Source: RH-AL1 sp965198715 (lineage in GTDB: Bacteria; Pseudomonadota; Alphaproteobacteria; Rhizobiales; Beijerinckiaceae). From it: a stretch of DNA of 64,000 nucleotides. The notes under the pieces were generated by a model. It did no database searches. It was not told the DNA's origin and saw nothing but the letters and a program-made list of their open reading frames with translations. The position numbers were made by a program, and so were the translations under genes. This document shows, piece after piece, positions 44,876 through 54,086 of the stretch (the stretch's first letter is position 1; each line of letters starts with the position of its first letter). Location: assembly GCA_965198715.1 (NCBI GenBank), contig CBDAPV010000001.1, forward strand, positions 434,001 through 498,000, written 5' to 3'.

Positions 44876-45521
44876 TCGCCTTCTCCTGTGAGAGCGGGCC
44901 CATGCCCTGGCGGTGCAGCGTTTTGACTTCGGAGCAATCCGTCGTTGCACCCGGAAGTCGCGGGATTGAAACAGGTCCGCACCGAAGGCTATTTGAATCT
45001 GGTGGGTGCGGCGATCACGCCCGAGACCCACATTTTTCCTACTTCTATCGGCGTCCAAAAAAATGGAATGCAGAGGCGACGACCGCTAAATTCGGTTCCG
45101 ACGCGAACAGCGCCATCAGGATCGATGACACGATGATATCCGGCACGCACGTTTCCGAGGATGTGCCGTTCCCATCGATTAATGCCGCGGTATCTCTCGT
45201 CGGCTAGGATCAAAAAGGTCGCTGGCTGGCGGTTCAGTCCGGCTGTAAACGGGGCGGCGTGCGCAACGAGACCAAGCGGCGCGCGAGCGCCCTCCACTTC
45301 ATTGATGCACCGCTCCAGCTCGTCTAGACTGAGCTGTTAAGAGTCAAGTCGCGAGCGACGGTCTGAAATGCCTACAGCGAGATCGAGGCCTTCAGAAATT
45401 ATGCCATCAATCTTTTCATATTACGCGATGTTTATCTAACAGCGTTGTAACCTCTACAGCTTTCCAATGCGGTCTCATGCGAGACGCATGGGTGGCGCAG
45501 TTTGCGCCCGAGGAGAAGCAT
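44876..45521. other. intergenic region, no convincing gene
   Basis: About 645 bp of lower GC content. A minus-strand frame at 44989-45297 (GTG start, 102 residues, ERYRGINRWERHILGNVRAG) has mixed codon bias and no recognised domain; I leave it unassigned. Promoters of the flanking divergent genes should be here. Confidence 0.4.
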
Positions 45522-46076
45522 GTGCTGAAGATGTTCGTAAATGTTCTTGTTGTTGCTTCCAGCCTTTCGCTGACCATAGCGCAGGCCTCGGCGATGCAGA
45601 CCATCGTCACCAAGGTCGACAAGAACAAGGACGGGACTACCACTTACCACTTCTCGGTCGAGGTCGACAAAGGAGAATCTCTTACCCCGAGCGAGGGGAA
45701 AGCCACCGGCGACTTCGTGACGGTTTACAACTTCTACGGCTTCGTCGAGGGATCTGCCAAGGCCCCTGCGGGCTGGACGTTCTCGTCCGAGGAGTTCGGC
45801 CGGACTCCTACGGCCAACGGATATCCGCTGGTTCTCCCGTTGGACGTCCCGAACACGCCAAACTTGACCTGGACGGCCTCAAATCCCGTCGCGGCAGGCG
45901 CCAGGATCGACGGCTTCACAGCTACCACGCGGGTCCAAACGATGGTCCAGGGTGAGTACGCCGCTCAGGTCACGCGTCAAGCGCCGGCGGTCGAGGGCAC
46001 GCCGATGCCGAAGCAGTCGCGTCAGGCAGTCATCGGCACTCTTCCCACGCCGACCTTCCTTGCAGAGGTAAAGTAA
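45522..46076 (+). CDS. secreted protein of unknown function
   Basis: About 184 residues with the GTG start at 45522, supported by a GAGGAGAA site 5-6 nt upstream (ATG 45531 is the alternative). A signal peptide is visible (FVNVLVVASSLSLTIAQASA, probable cleavage at ASA-M). The mature part is polar and beta-rich: YHFSVEVDKGESLTPSEGKA, VTVYNFYGFVEG, PLDVPNTPNLTWTASNPVAA. This looks like an extracellular beta-sandwich, possibly a PEP-CTERM-type ectodomain without the sorting tail. No firm family. Confidence 0.72.
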   Translation: MLKMFVNVLVVASSLSLTIAQASAMQTIVTKVDKNKDGTTTYHFSVEVDKGESLTPSEGKATGDFVTVYNFYGFVEGSAKAPAGWTFSSEEFGRTPTANGYPLVLPLDVPNTPNLTWTASNPVAAGARIDGFTATTRVQTMVQGEYAAQVTRQAPAVEGTPMPKQSRQAVIGTLPTPTFLAEVK

Positions 46077-46268
46077 GTCTGCAGTTTGCCGAAACGAACT
46101 CGGGTTGGCAGCGCGCCGGCCCGAGGAGGCTCAGCCTCAGGCGATCACCCCTCAACGTGGGATCGACCCTCGAAGCGAAGGCCGACCGTGACTCGCGGCG
46201 CTGAAGCAGGTGGTGCTGCAATGGGCCGGGTCCATCAAGTCTTCAAGCCTCGCTCTTCCACACGAAGG

Positions 46269-46424
46269 CGATAGCCGACGGTCTTAAAGCCATTCGGTTT
46301 GAATGAGCTGCTGGCGCGGATCCGAAAAGCTCTACGGCGAGATGCTGCCTGTCATCATCCTGTCGGGACGCGACAGCGAGGACGATAAGGTGCAGGCCTT
46401 CGATTTGGGAGCCGACGGCTATCG
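46269..46424. repeat. rearranged segment flanked by 9-bp inverted repeats
   Basis: CGATAGCCG at 46269-46277 and its inverse CGGCTATCG at 46416-46424 flank a segment carrying plus-strand pieces of a response-regulator receiver domain, while the N-terminal piece of the same domain lies just outside on the minus strand. The repeats mark the breakpoint of an inversion. Confidence 0.55.
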
Positions 46425-46560
46425 TCAGATCGGGCGCGAGCGCCATGGCTTCGAGCCCCTGCCTGCCGGTTTCTGCGTCCAAGACCTCGTAGCCATGCCT
46501 CGTCAATCCGAGCCGCAATAGCCTCCGGATCGAGGCTTCGTCGTCAACGACCAGTATGCG
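46270..46560. pseudogene. scrambled response-regulator receiver-domain relic
   Basis: Minus strand 46560-46430 encodes RILVVDDEASIRRLLRLGLT and then DAETGRQGLEAM up to PDLT, a receiver N-terminus without the phospho-acceptor Asp. The plus strand 46280-46340 encodes KPFGLNELLARIRKALRR, and 46343-46423 encodes LPVIILSGRDSEDDKVQAFD and LGADGY. These are the later parts of the same domain, but in reversed orientation and permuted order. The intact KdpE-like gene starts immediately beside it and is a plausible sibling. Confidence 0.75.
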
Positions 46561-46607
46561 AACGACGAATGGGTCGCCGCGCGGGTCCGCGCCGTGGCAT
46601 GCCGCGC

Positions 46608-47297
46608 TCATTCGGGTGCGCGCAGGCGATAACCGACGCCTGTCTCAGTGGAGATGTAGGCGGGGCGTTCCGGAACCGCCTCGATCTTCTGTCGAAGCTG
46701 ACGGACGTAGACGCGCAGGTATTGCGGGTCGGTGTTGGGACCCCAGACCTCCTTCAGGAGGAAGGCGTGTGTGAGCACCTTGCCGGCATGCTGCACAAAG
46801 AGGCGAAGAAGCTCATACTCCTTTGCTGACAGTTTTGGATCGACGCCCTCTACCCTGACAACCCGTCGCACAAGATCTACGCTGAGGCCATCGACCGCAA
46901 AGATCGGCCTTTCGCCCTTGCTCTGCAATCGGTGCCGCAAGGCCGCGCGCACCCGCGCCAGCAGTTCTTTCATACCGAAGGGCTTCGTCACATAGTCGTC
47001 TGCGCCAAGGTCGAAGGCACGGACCTTCCCGGCCTCGTCCACGCGGCTCGACAGAACGATTACCGGTACGTCGCTTCCACCCTCGCGCATGATCGCGAGG
47101 ACATCGAGCCCCTGCATATCGGGGAGGCCGAGATCGAGGATCATCAGGTCCGGCTTCGTAGCCAGTCCCTGCAATGCCTCATCGCCCGTCGTAGCGTCCA
47201 TAACGTCGTAGCCCTGCGTACCGAGCCCTGCGCGCAGCAGCTTGCGGATCGGAGGTTCGTCGTCGACGACGAGGATGCGGGCTGCTGGAGTTCTCAA
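46608..47297 (-). CDS. kdpE: OmpR-family response regulator, KdpE-like
   Basis: A 229-residue two-domain regulator. Receiver: ARILVVDDEPPIRKLLRAGL, phospho-Asp in DLMILDLGLPDMQG, SSRVDEAGKVRAFDLGADDY, VTKPFGMKELLARVRAALRH. Winged-helix output: KLSAKEYELLRLFVQHAGKV, VWGPNTDPQYLRVYVRQLRQKIE and TETGVGYRLRAPE, the KdpE-type C-terminus. The start appears to be TTG at 47297, with little ribosome-site support. No kdpD or kdpFABC lies in the window, so it is an orphan here; the upstream 600 bp hold no gene. Confidence 0.88.
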   Translation of the reverse strand: MRTPAARILVVDDEPPIRKLLRAGLGTQGYDVMDATTGDEALQGLATKPDLMILDLGLPDMQGLDVLAIMREGGSDVPVIVLSSRVDEAGKVRAFDLGADDYVTKPFGMKELLARVRAALRHRLQSKGERPIFAVDGLSVDLVRRVVRVEGVDPKLSAKEYELLRLFVQHAGKVLTHAFLLKEVWGPNTDPQYLRVYVRQLRQKIEAVPERPAYISTETGVGYRLRAPE

Positions 47298-47898
47298 GCG
47301 ACGGTGGCCAGGGCTGCGCCGGGGAGCCCGACAAGAGACAAGGGAGGAGCAAACTCGGACGATCGGCTTTTCTGATGAGGTTCAGGCGTGAGCAGCTAGG
47401 CGCTCGACAGGCCGTCTCAGCCGGAGGCCTTTGGAGGCATCGAGGTTCTTCGGCGAGCATAGTCCAACGCGGCGAGCGCTCCTGGTCGGCAACGACGTCA
47501 ACGAGCCGTAGCCTCTCGACGCGATGATAAAGGTCTAGTCGACAAGCGATGTCGCCGTACGCCGACGTCCGGCTTTCGACACACCCCGTTGCGATCACAC
47601 ACCCCCATTTTGCGTCACCATGCGTCGCGCGCCTCGATACGGCACGTGCGCTGCTTGGTAAATGACCGGGATGGCGGCCGGTTCTAAGGCTGAGCTCCTG
47701 ATACCACTCAGCGAAGCGAACCTTGTCGTGCCTAGGCCAACCTATCGATCATAAGTCACAAAGCGATGTCACAGGCGATTACTCCAAGATGCATTCGGAG
47801 CTGAAGCTTCTACTTCGTGGAAAGGCAACCAGTCGGTATAGCTGCTCCGCACGGACATTCTGTCGTCGGCACGGAGTAGCATGTCGCGGCACATTAGC
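47298..47898. other. intergenic region upstream of the KdpE-like gene, no gene recognised
   Basis: About 600 bp with no convincing coding frame on either strand. It should contain the promoter of the KdpE-like regulator. A kdpD sensor gene, expected beside kdpE, is absent. Confidence 0.5.
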
Positions 47899-47972
47899 TG
47901 GAGCGGGCGAAGGGAATCGAACCCTCGTATGAAGCTTGGGAAGCTTCCGTTCTACCATTGAACTACGCCCGC
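47899..47972 (-). tRNA. tRNA-Gly (anticodon CCC)
   Basis: On the minus strand the cloverleaf folds fully: acceptor GCGGGCG/CGCCCGC, D-arm GTTC/GAAC, anticodon stem GAAGC/GCTTC with loop TTCCCAA (anticodon CCC), and T-arm AGGGTTCGATTCCCT. The discriminator is T, and CCA is encoded. The 74-nt gene lies 187 bp from the end of the phage-derived region. Confidence 0.95.
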
Positions 47973-48159
47973 ACTGTAGTTCGACCAAGGCGCGCAAAAC
48001 CAAACAGTTTGAACATCTTAGGTCGCTTCAGTGGATCTATTATCGCCCTTTTCGTCGGCGGATGCAACAAGCACGTAAGAGGAACCAAGGCGCGCTAATG
48101 GGACCTATGGCGCAGGAAGTCCCATGGAAACTCCCACGCTTGTTCTTGAGGTCGCCTGC

Positions 48160-51100
48160 CTAGCCGAACGACGAGCCGGAATGCATGTAACCGCCGCGCA
48201 GCTTGCTGCCGAGGCCGGCGACCTTCGCCGCCTCGTGGCTGCGGCTGCGGCTCTTCGCCGAAAGCGCATGCACCCGCTCCAGCGACGCGTGAAGTTGGTC
48301 GACGGCTGCCTGAGCCTCGTGGATGCCGGAGATGTCGACGTCCGGCTTGATGCTCTTGCCGTGAAGGCCGGCGAGCCCGGCATGCAGCTCGCCAACCGGC
48401 CTGGCGGCGGCGGCGCGCGAGCGGCGTAACCCCAGCGGATCGTCCTGCGCCTCGGGGGCGGGCCACGGGTCGCGCCCCATGTAGCTGCCGAGGGTGCGCC
48501 TCTCGAGCGGCGTCTGCTTCGCCGCGGCGCGTGCCATCTCGATCGGGTCGCGCGGCGCGTCCGGCTTTTCATCGTTCTGCGCCCGAATAGCGTCGACGAT
48601 CGTCTTGCCTTCGGTCGCCTGCTTGTGGCTCGGGTTGAGGTAGCCGTGGCCGAAAACCTGCAGGCCGGGGTGAAGCTTCTTCTGGTCGGCGTAGAAGCGC
48701 TTCATCGCCGCCACCTGGGCCTTGGTGACGTCGGCGTCGTCCTTGGCGATGACCTCGATGCCCTCGGTGTTGCCGTTGTTCAACGGCAGCCCCTTGACCT
48801 CGCTCGGCAGGATGTGCGCGGCGCGCGCCCCTTCGGGCAGGGAGCGGACGATGTGCCCGTCCCGGTCCATCACGTATTGGACGCCGAGCTGGCGCTTGTT
48901 CAGCGTGTCGACGATCTGCTCGGGCGTGCCGCGCGAACCGGTGTGGTGGACGACGAGCGCCTTGTAGTCGATCTGCTCGCCCTTGCGGGCGTAGGTCGAA
49001 CGGTCGCTGAGATCGCCGACGACCTTGCCGGCGTCGGCGTCGGCCGGGCCGCCCGCTTGATCCTTCGCAGGACGCTCGGGCGCGTCTCTCGTCGTCTCCT
49101 TGGCCGCGTCCTTCGCCGGCGCAGGCTCCGGCTCGGCGGCGCTCATCGGGTTGTTGCGGCCGCCAAGATAGGAGCCGTCGGCGCGTTTGACCGCGCGGTA
49201 GCTCGAGCCGTCGTGCTCGCCGAACTTGCCGCTGTGGAACGGGTAGACCTTGTCGTGGACGCCGCCGCTGCCGGCGTATTGCTCGGCGACGCGCATGCCG
49301 GTGATCTTGCCGTCGCGGTCGCGCTCGTAGTCCTCGAAGACGGCGGCGTGGTCGAGGCCGCGCTTGGGGCGGCCGCCGGTGCCGTCGGCGTAGCGGTCGA
49401 CCTCGCCGCCGCGGCTGTTGAGGAAGGTCGCGACGGGCGTGCCGGGCTTCAGCGTGCCGGCATCGGCCTTCTCGCCCGGGCGCCAGGTCGAGACGCGGCC
49501 GCTATCGCCGACGAAGCGGCGGGCGAGCTCGACGCATTGCTCGTTGGAGAGCACGCCGGATCGCTTGAACGAGGCCAGGCGCTCGCCGACGCCGCCGGCG
49601 ACGGGCTTCACCGGCGGCGCACCGTCGGCTTGGCGGGCATCGGCCCGCTCGATCATCTGCGCCTCGTGCTCGCGACGCTTGGCGTTGATGCCGCCGTTGT
49701 CGCCCGTGCGCTCCCGGATCGCGGCAGCGATCTTGTCCTTGTCGCCGCTGGCGATCGCCGCGCGCATCGACGGCAGCTTGGAGAAGCCGCCGTAATTGTA
49801 GGCCATCGAGGTCAGCGCGCCCTGAACGACCGGGCTGAGCTTCTTCCAGCTCTCGGCGCCGACCTCGCGGGCGACGCGGCGCTGGAACTCCGGGATGCGC
49901 CGGGCGAGGTCGCGCTCGGCGTCCTCGCGGGTGACGTGATCGCCGGCCTTGACCTCGTGGACGCCGCCCTTGGCGTCGGTGATCGTGTCCGAGCCGAAAC
50001 CCAGGCGCAGGTGGTTGCGGTCCCACTTGGCCGTGCCCTGGAAGCCCTCGCTGCGCTTCAGCAGGTCGGTCGCGACCTTGACGCTGTCGCCGTCGGCGGG
50101 GATGTCCTCGCTCGGGCCTTCGGCCGCGCGCTTCGCGAAGCCGCGGCGGCCGGGCCCGTCGCCGCCGTGGCCGCCTTCCATGAAACCGCGGCGGCCGCCG
50201 CCGCCGAACTCGTGGGGATGGCCGCCGGCGCCCTCGCGGCCGTAGAACGGCGTGTCGCCGCGTAAGTCGCCGGCGTTGGCGCGCTGCGCGTCCATGCGAT
50301 CGACGGCACGGGCAACGCCGTCGACGGCGCCGGCGAGCTCGAAGGCCATGGCGCGCACAGCCTTGGCGGTCTCCGGATCACCGCTGGCGGTGCGGGTGGA
50401 CAACGACGCGTTAGACAGCAGGCCTTGCACGTCGCTGGTCGACAGCGAGGTTGAGACCCGGCCAGCCGTTGCACTATGGCGGAGGTGGTCGAGGTCGGGC
50501 GTTTGGGCGAGCACCTCGCTCAGAGTCAGACGATTGCGCTCTGTCCTTTGTCCGTGGTCAGCATAGTCCCGAGATGACAACACAGCCTGCAGCAGCAGAC
50601 GATTGTTGGTGACCTGGCCGGTCGCGCCCGCAGTGAACAGCTCCGGACCGCGTTCGCCAACGAGGTAGGTCTTGCCACCCGCTACGGGACCGCCGAGCGC
50701 GCGAGCACCCTCAATCCGCTCGAGGCGCTGAAAATCGGGATGGCGAGCGAGGAAGCCACTCTCTGGCTTGTCAACCTTCGGCTTCTCGCCTTTGTCGTCG
50801 TCGTCATCCTCCTCATCCTCGGGAGGAGCGGCTTTTGGCACGAAAGGCGGCGCCTCGGCCGCGGTCGCTGCTTTCCTCTGGCGATCGGCAAAGTCGAGCT
50901 CCTCTCTGGTGCTCCGCCCGCGAAGGTGCGCCCATAGCCGGTCGGCCGTCATAAACGGATGGGCGAGCGGGTCGCTCGACTTGTCGAGATAGTCCTGGCG
51001 TAGTTGCGAGTTCTTCTTCAGACCGATGGCGTCCGCGGCGGTATCGATGCCCCCTTTGGCTGCATCGTACATGATGATCGCGGTCCCGATCTCGGGAACT

Positions 51101-53472
51101 GCCTTCAAGAGCGTGCGAGCGCCGACAGATAGAGCGGTCCGCGCCGCCGCCATCTTGCCACCTGCGGCCAGGGCGCCGGCCGCAGCCGTGCCGGCAGCGC
51201 CGACCTCGGCCGCTACCGTGGCGGCACCCGTCCCCTCCGCGACTGCCTTCGGGACGGTGCCTGACGGAACGCCGGCGGCGGCATGCTTGATTGCCCCGAC
51301 TTCGGTAAGCGCCAAGGCGGCTCGGTCGAGAAGCCCTGCCGACCGGTCGAGCATAGTGGCCGAGCCTGTCAGGGCACCGGCGGACGCTTTGAACCCGAAC
51401 CCGCCGCGGAAGGAGTCGACTCCCTTCAAGGCGGCGAGGGCGCCAGCAAGCAGCACCGCTTCGCCTCCGGCGCGTAGGAGGCCGGGATTAAGCTGCGAAA
51501 TCGCGTCGATGGTCTTGCCGACGTTGGCCGTGGCGCGGGTCAAGAGCCCGCCGCTGCCGCCATTGTCGAAGGCCATGCCCAGCTTCATGTCGAGGTTGGA
51601 CAGGGACTTGGTGACGACGTTGAGCTCGCCGTTGAAACCCTCCAGCTTCGCGTTGGAGACCTCGACGGCGAAGCCCTGCGAATGGTTCATCAGCTCGTCG
51701 AGCATGTGCTCGAAGACCTCGCCGGTGCCGGCCTTGATCTTGCCCCCCTGCTTCGAGCCGAAGATCGTATTCTGCAGGTTCGGGTTCTTCGCCATGGCGG
51801 CTTGCAAGTCGCGAAATAGCGCCTGCGTATCGATGCTCGTGACGCTGTCATCACGATACCGGTTGGCGAGGCTGGCGATCGCTTTTGAGTCGCGAGCGTG
51901 CGTGCCATGCAAGTCACGCTTCAGTAACCGGGTCACCGCACCCGAGTACATTGCGGGGTCCGACATGATCTTGTCATCGGTGAAGATCTTATGCAGGCCG
52001 GCTCGAATGCCGGGACCAAGCTTTAGACCGCCGAAAGTGCGCTGGACTTCGGACGCGAAGCCCTCTTCGTTGACCTTTCCGACCTTCTGGTAATCGCCGT
52101 AATTGATGCCAGCAGCGGCCAATGCCGTCCTAGCCTCGTGCGTTGGGCTCTGAAGGTTCTTGGCCATGGCGATGAAGGCGGTGGCCGCCGCATCGCCGCC
52201 TATGTTGATCTTCTTCAGCGCGGCGCCGAACGCGAGCAGCTGTTCCTCGCTAAAGTGCGCAGCTCTGGCTGCCGGCGCGCCACGCGCCAGCAGCATCGTT
52301 ATGTCGTCGGCCGTCATCCCGGAGATCTTCGAGGACTTCACTTCGACGTCGGCGGACCGCATCGCGTTTCTGTTGGCGGCTTCCTTGGTCGAGACGTCCT
52401 TGCCGAAGCCCAGCATCGAACCTTCGAGGAGCTTCGCGCCATCCTCAAGCTTGTCGAGGTCGAAGGCCTGCCCGAGCGTCGCCGTGACGGGCGCAAGACC
52501 GAGCACCTGGTCCTTGTTGTAGCCGCGCGAGGCAAGGCTGCGCTGCCCTTCCAGGTATTGCGCCGCGTTGTAGCGCGTCTTCATCCCCCCGCCATCGAAA
52601 GCCTGGTCGACGAGCGGCTTCTGCTGTTCGTCGGTGGCCCCGAGAACGACCTTGCTGTAGCGCCGCTCTTTATCGAACTCACGGTACTCGTGGAGGACCT
52701 CGACAGCCGCGTGCTCGGCGCGGTGGGCAACGTAGAGCGAGGCGACGCCGGCGACGGTATTGTCCGTGCGGGCCTGTTCGTGCGCCAGGCGCGTACGCTC
52801 GCGAGCCGCCTCCCGCTCCTCCTTCGCGACCTGCTTGATCCTGTCGCGCTCTTCGCGAGCTTCCTCGCGAGAGATGCGGCGGCGCTCGCTAGCGAGAGAA
52901 GCGGCGTTGCTCTTGGCGTCGCGTACGGCCTGCTCAGCGCTACGCCGCGCATCGTTGGCCGCCTCGCGATCAATCTGGCGTTTCTCGGCAGCAGCCCGCT
53001 CGGCGGCGCGCACGACGTCGCGAGCCGCCTGCGCGGCCAGGCGCTTTTCTTCGGCGGCCTTGTGCGCTGCAGCCTTTATGGCCTCGCTTTCATCGCGAGC
53101 GATCTGCTCGTGACGGGCTCGTGCGAGGCCAGCCTCCTCCTTCTTCATGACGCGTACCGCTCTGACGGCCGCGTCCTCCATGTCGCGGTACTTGCCCGCC
53201 TGCGCGGCCGTCCAGAGGGACGCCTCCTCTGCCAGGTTCTCGGCCTTGGCATAGTCGCGCATGGCGCGAGCGACGCCTTCGACATCGCTCTCGCTGGCGC
53301 CGAGCTTTTGAAGGCTGGCCTGCAGGCGATTGCTGGCGCCGGAATCCGCCAATGCCTTCTGCAGGGCCTTGGTGTGGCTCTGCATCTTGTCGATCGCCGC
53401 CGCGATCGCCGGAGCCTTCTTGGTCGCGTCCTCGGTGAGCTTGATAACGAGCTCTGAGGTGATTTTCGACAT
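48160..53472 (-). CDS. phage tail tape-measure protein with lysozyme, BPSL0067-type and amidase domains
   Basis: A 1770-residue protein. Residues 1-240 form coiled coils and 250-560 the TP901-like core; hydrophobic, Ala/Gly-rich stretches follow, with the tape-measure motif KTYLVGERGPELFTAGATGQ near 930. About 1125-1280 is a phage-lysozyme-like domain (LLKRSEGFQGTAKWDRNHLR, Glu in SEGF). About 1305-1430 is a BPSL0067/CHAP-like cysteine peptidase (SNEQCVELARRF, GLDHAAVFEDY). About 1495-1627 is an Amidase_2/PGRP domain (YKALVVHHTGSRG, VQYVMDRDGHIVRSLPEGAR). Tape-measure proteins set tail length and carry lysins for cell-wall penetration, but three in one protein is unusual. ATG at 53472 has a GAGGAA site. 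Confidence 0.92.
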   Translation of the reverse strand: MSKITSELVIKLTEDATKKAPAIAAAIDKMQSHTKALQKALADSGASNRLQASLQKLGASESDVEGVARAMRDYAKAENLAEEASLWTAAQAGKYRDMEDAAVRAVRVMKKEEAGLARARHEQIARDESEAIKAAAHKAAEEKRLAAQAARDVVRAAERAAAEKRQIDREAANDARRSAEQAVRDAKSNAASLASERRRISREEAREERDRIKQVAKEEREAARERTRLAHEQARTDNTVAGVASLYVAHRAEHAAVEVLHEYREFDKERRYSKVVLGATDEQQKPLVDQAFDGGGMKTRYNAAQYLEGQRSLASRGYNKDQVLGLAPVTATLGQAFDLDKLEDGAKLLEGSMLGFGKDVSTKEAANRNAMRSADVEVKSSKISGMTADDITMLLARGAPAARAAHFSEEQLLAFGAALKKINIGGDAAATAFIAMAKNLQSPTHEARTALAAAGINYGDYQKVGKVNEEGFASEVQRTFGGLKLGPGIRAGLHKIFTDDKIMSDPAMYSGAVTRLLKRDLHGTHARDSKAIASLANRYRDDSVTSIDTQALFRDLQAAMAKNPNLQNTIFGSKQGGKIKAGTGEVFEHMLDELMNHSQGFAVEVSNAKLEGFNGELNVVTKSLSNLDMKLGMAFDNGGSGGLLTRATANVGKTIDAISQLNPGLLRAGGEAVLLAGALAALKGVDSFRGGFGFKASAGALTGSATMLDRSAGLLDRAALALTEVGAIKHAAAGVPSGTVPKAVAEGTGAATVAAEVGAAGTAAAGALAAGGKMAAARTALSVGARTLLKAVPEIGTAIIMYDAAKGGIDTAADAIGLKKNSQLRQDYLDKSSDPLAHPFMTADRLWAHLRGRSTREELDFADRQRKAATAAEAPPFVPKAAPPEDEEDDDDDKGEKPKVDKPESGFLARHPDFQRLERIEGARALGGPVAGGKTYLVGERGPELFTAGATGQVTNNRLLLQAVLSSRDYADHGQRTERNRLTLSEVLAQTPDLDHLRHSATAGRVSTSLSTSDVQGLLSNASLSTRTASGDPETAKAVRAMAFELAGAVDGVARAVDRMDAQRANAGDLRGDTPFYGREGAGGHPHEFGGGGRRGFMEGGHGGDGPGRRGFAKRAAEGPSEDIPADGDSVKVATDLLKRSEGFQGTAKWDRNHLRLGFGSDTITDAKGGVHEVKAGDHVTREDAERDLARRIPEFQRRVAREVGAESWKKLSPVVQGALTSMAYNYGGFSKLPSMRAAIASGDKDKIAAAIRERTGDNGGINAKRREHEAQMIERADARQADGAPPVKPVAGGVGERLASFKRSGVLSNEQCVELARRFVGDSGRVSTWRPGEKADAGTLKPGTPVATFLNSRGGEVDRYADGTGGRPKRGLDHAAVFEDYERDRDGKITGMRVAEQYAGSGGVHDKVYPFHSGKFGEHDGSSYRAVKRADGSYLGGRNNPMSAAEPEPAPAKDAAKETTRDAPERPAKDQAGGPADADAGKVVGDLSDRSTYARKGEQIDYKALVVHHTGSRGTPEQIVDTLNKRQLGVQYVMDRDGHIVRSLPEGARAAHILPSEVKGLPLNNGNTEGIEVIAKDDADVTKAQVAAMKRFYADQKKLHPGLQVFGHGYLNPSHKQATEGKTIVDAIRAQNDEKPDAPRDPIEMARAAAKQTPLERRTLGSYMGRDPWPAPEAQDDPLGLRRSRAAAARPVGELHAGLAGLHGKSIKPDVDISGIHEAQAAVDQLHASLERVHALSAKSRSRSHEAAKVAGLGSKLRGGYMHSGSSFG

Positions 53473-53497
53473 GGACCATTCCTCGCGAGCACGAACG

Positions 53498-53532
53498 AAA
53501 AAAGGCCCGCCCGCAGGAATGCGGTCGGGCCT
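53498..53532 (-). terminator. intrinsic terminator between tail chaperone and tape-measure genes
   Basis: On the minus strand a GC-rich stem (AGGCCCG...CGGGCCT, with inner CCGCA/TGCGG pairing) is directly followed by TTTTTT. It lies 51 nt downstream of the chaperone stop and ends 26 nt before the tape-measure ATG, so it should end most transcripts just before the largest gene. Confidence 0.85.
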
Positions 53533-53582
53533 GGCGTGACAGGGTCGAGGCTGGCGGCCGACCCTTGGTGATCAGAGAGCCG

Positions 53583-54035
53583 CTACGGCGAGGCGCGCGC
53601 CCGTCTGAAGCGCGCGGGCACAAGTTCGAGACTGGCTTCTGTCAAGCCGTAGAGGTCGTCGTCGTCGAGCGCGTTCCACGCGGCGTCCGAGATCTCGGCG
53701 TCTGCGATGAAGTACATCGGTAGGCGCGGATCTTCCTCGGCCGGCGCGTTGCGCAACTTGGTCACAAAGGCTTCGACCTCGCCGGCCGAGAGACGCCTCA
53801 CCGTGATCGTGCGGTACTCGACGTCACCGAGTGCAAACGGGAACTGCAGCGGGTAGACCTGTTCACGCTTCTTGTCGGTCAGCCATCGCACCCTGCCGAC
53901 TGTCGACGCCGGCACTTCGGGTGCCGGCGTCTGATCTGCGAGGGTCGAGTTCACTTGGTCGGGTAAGGTCGCGAGGCCGGCGAAGGCAGCGTTGACCTCT
54001 TCGGACAAGGCGAGATGATTGTTATCTGTGTTCAT
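53583..54035 (-). CDS. phage tail assembly chaperone-like protein
   Basis: A 150-residue protein. QVYPLQFPFALGDVEYRTITVRRLSAGEVE is the core of the Phage_TAC (gp41/E-type) families, which bind the tape-measure protein before tail assembly. The C-terminal part (YFIADAEISDAAWNALDDDD) follows the same pattern. Its position directly upstream of the tape-measure gene is canonical. No frameshift site for a G/GT-type fusion was found by eye. Confidence 0.8.
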   Translation of the reverse strand: MNTDNNHLALSEEVNAAFAGLATLPDQVNSTLADQTPAPEVPASTVGRVRWLTDKKREQVYPLQFPFALGDVEYRTITVRRLSAGEVEAFVTKLRNAPAEEDPRLPMYFIADAEISDAAWNALDDDDLYGLTEASLELVPARFRRARASP

Positions 54036-54086
54036 GGGTATTTCCTCAGTACAACAGAACGGAGATCGGTCTAGGTGTGCCTTAGA

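Noticed and set aside
44989..45297. 102-codon minus-strand frame (GTG start) in a gene-poor gap
   Set aside because: Mixed codon bias, no strong ribosome site and no recognised domain; left as intergenic.
47899..47972. tRNA-Gly as the integration site of the phage region
   Set aside because: Orientation is opposite to classical 3'-end integration and no second copy of the tRNA end was seen; kept only as a low-interest note.
48625..50265. 546-codon open frame on the plus strand under the tape-measure gene
   Set aside because: Antisense to the lysozyme and amidase domains of the tape-measure protein; repetitive composition and no own ribosome site.
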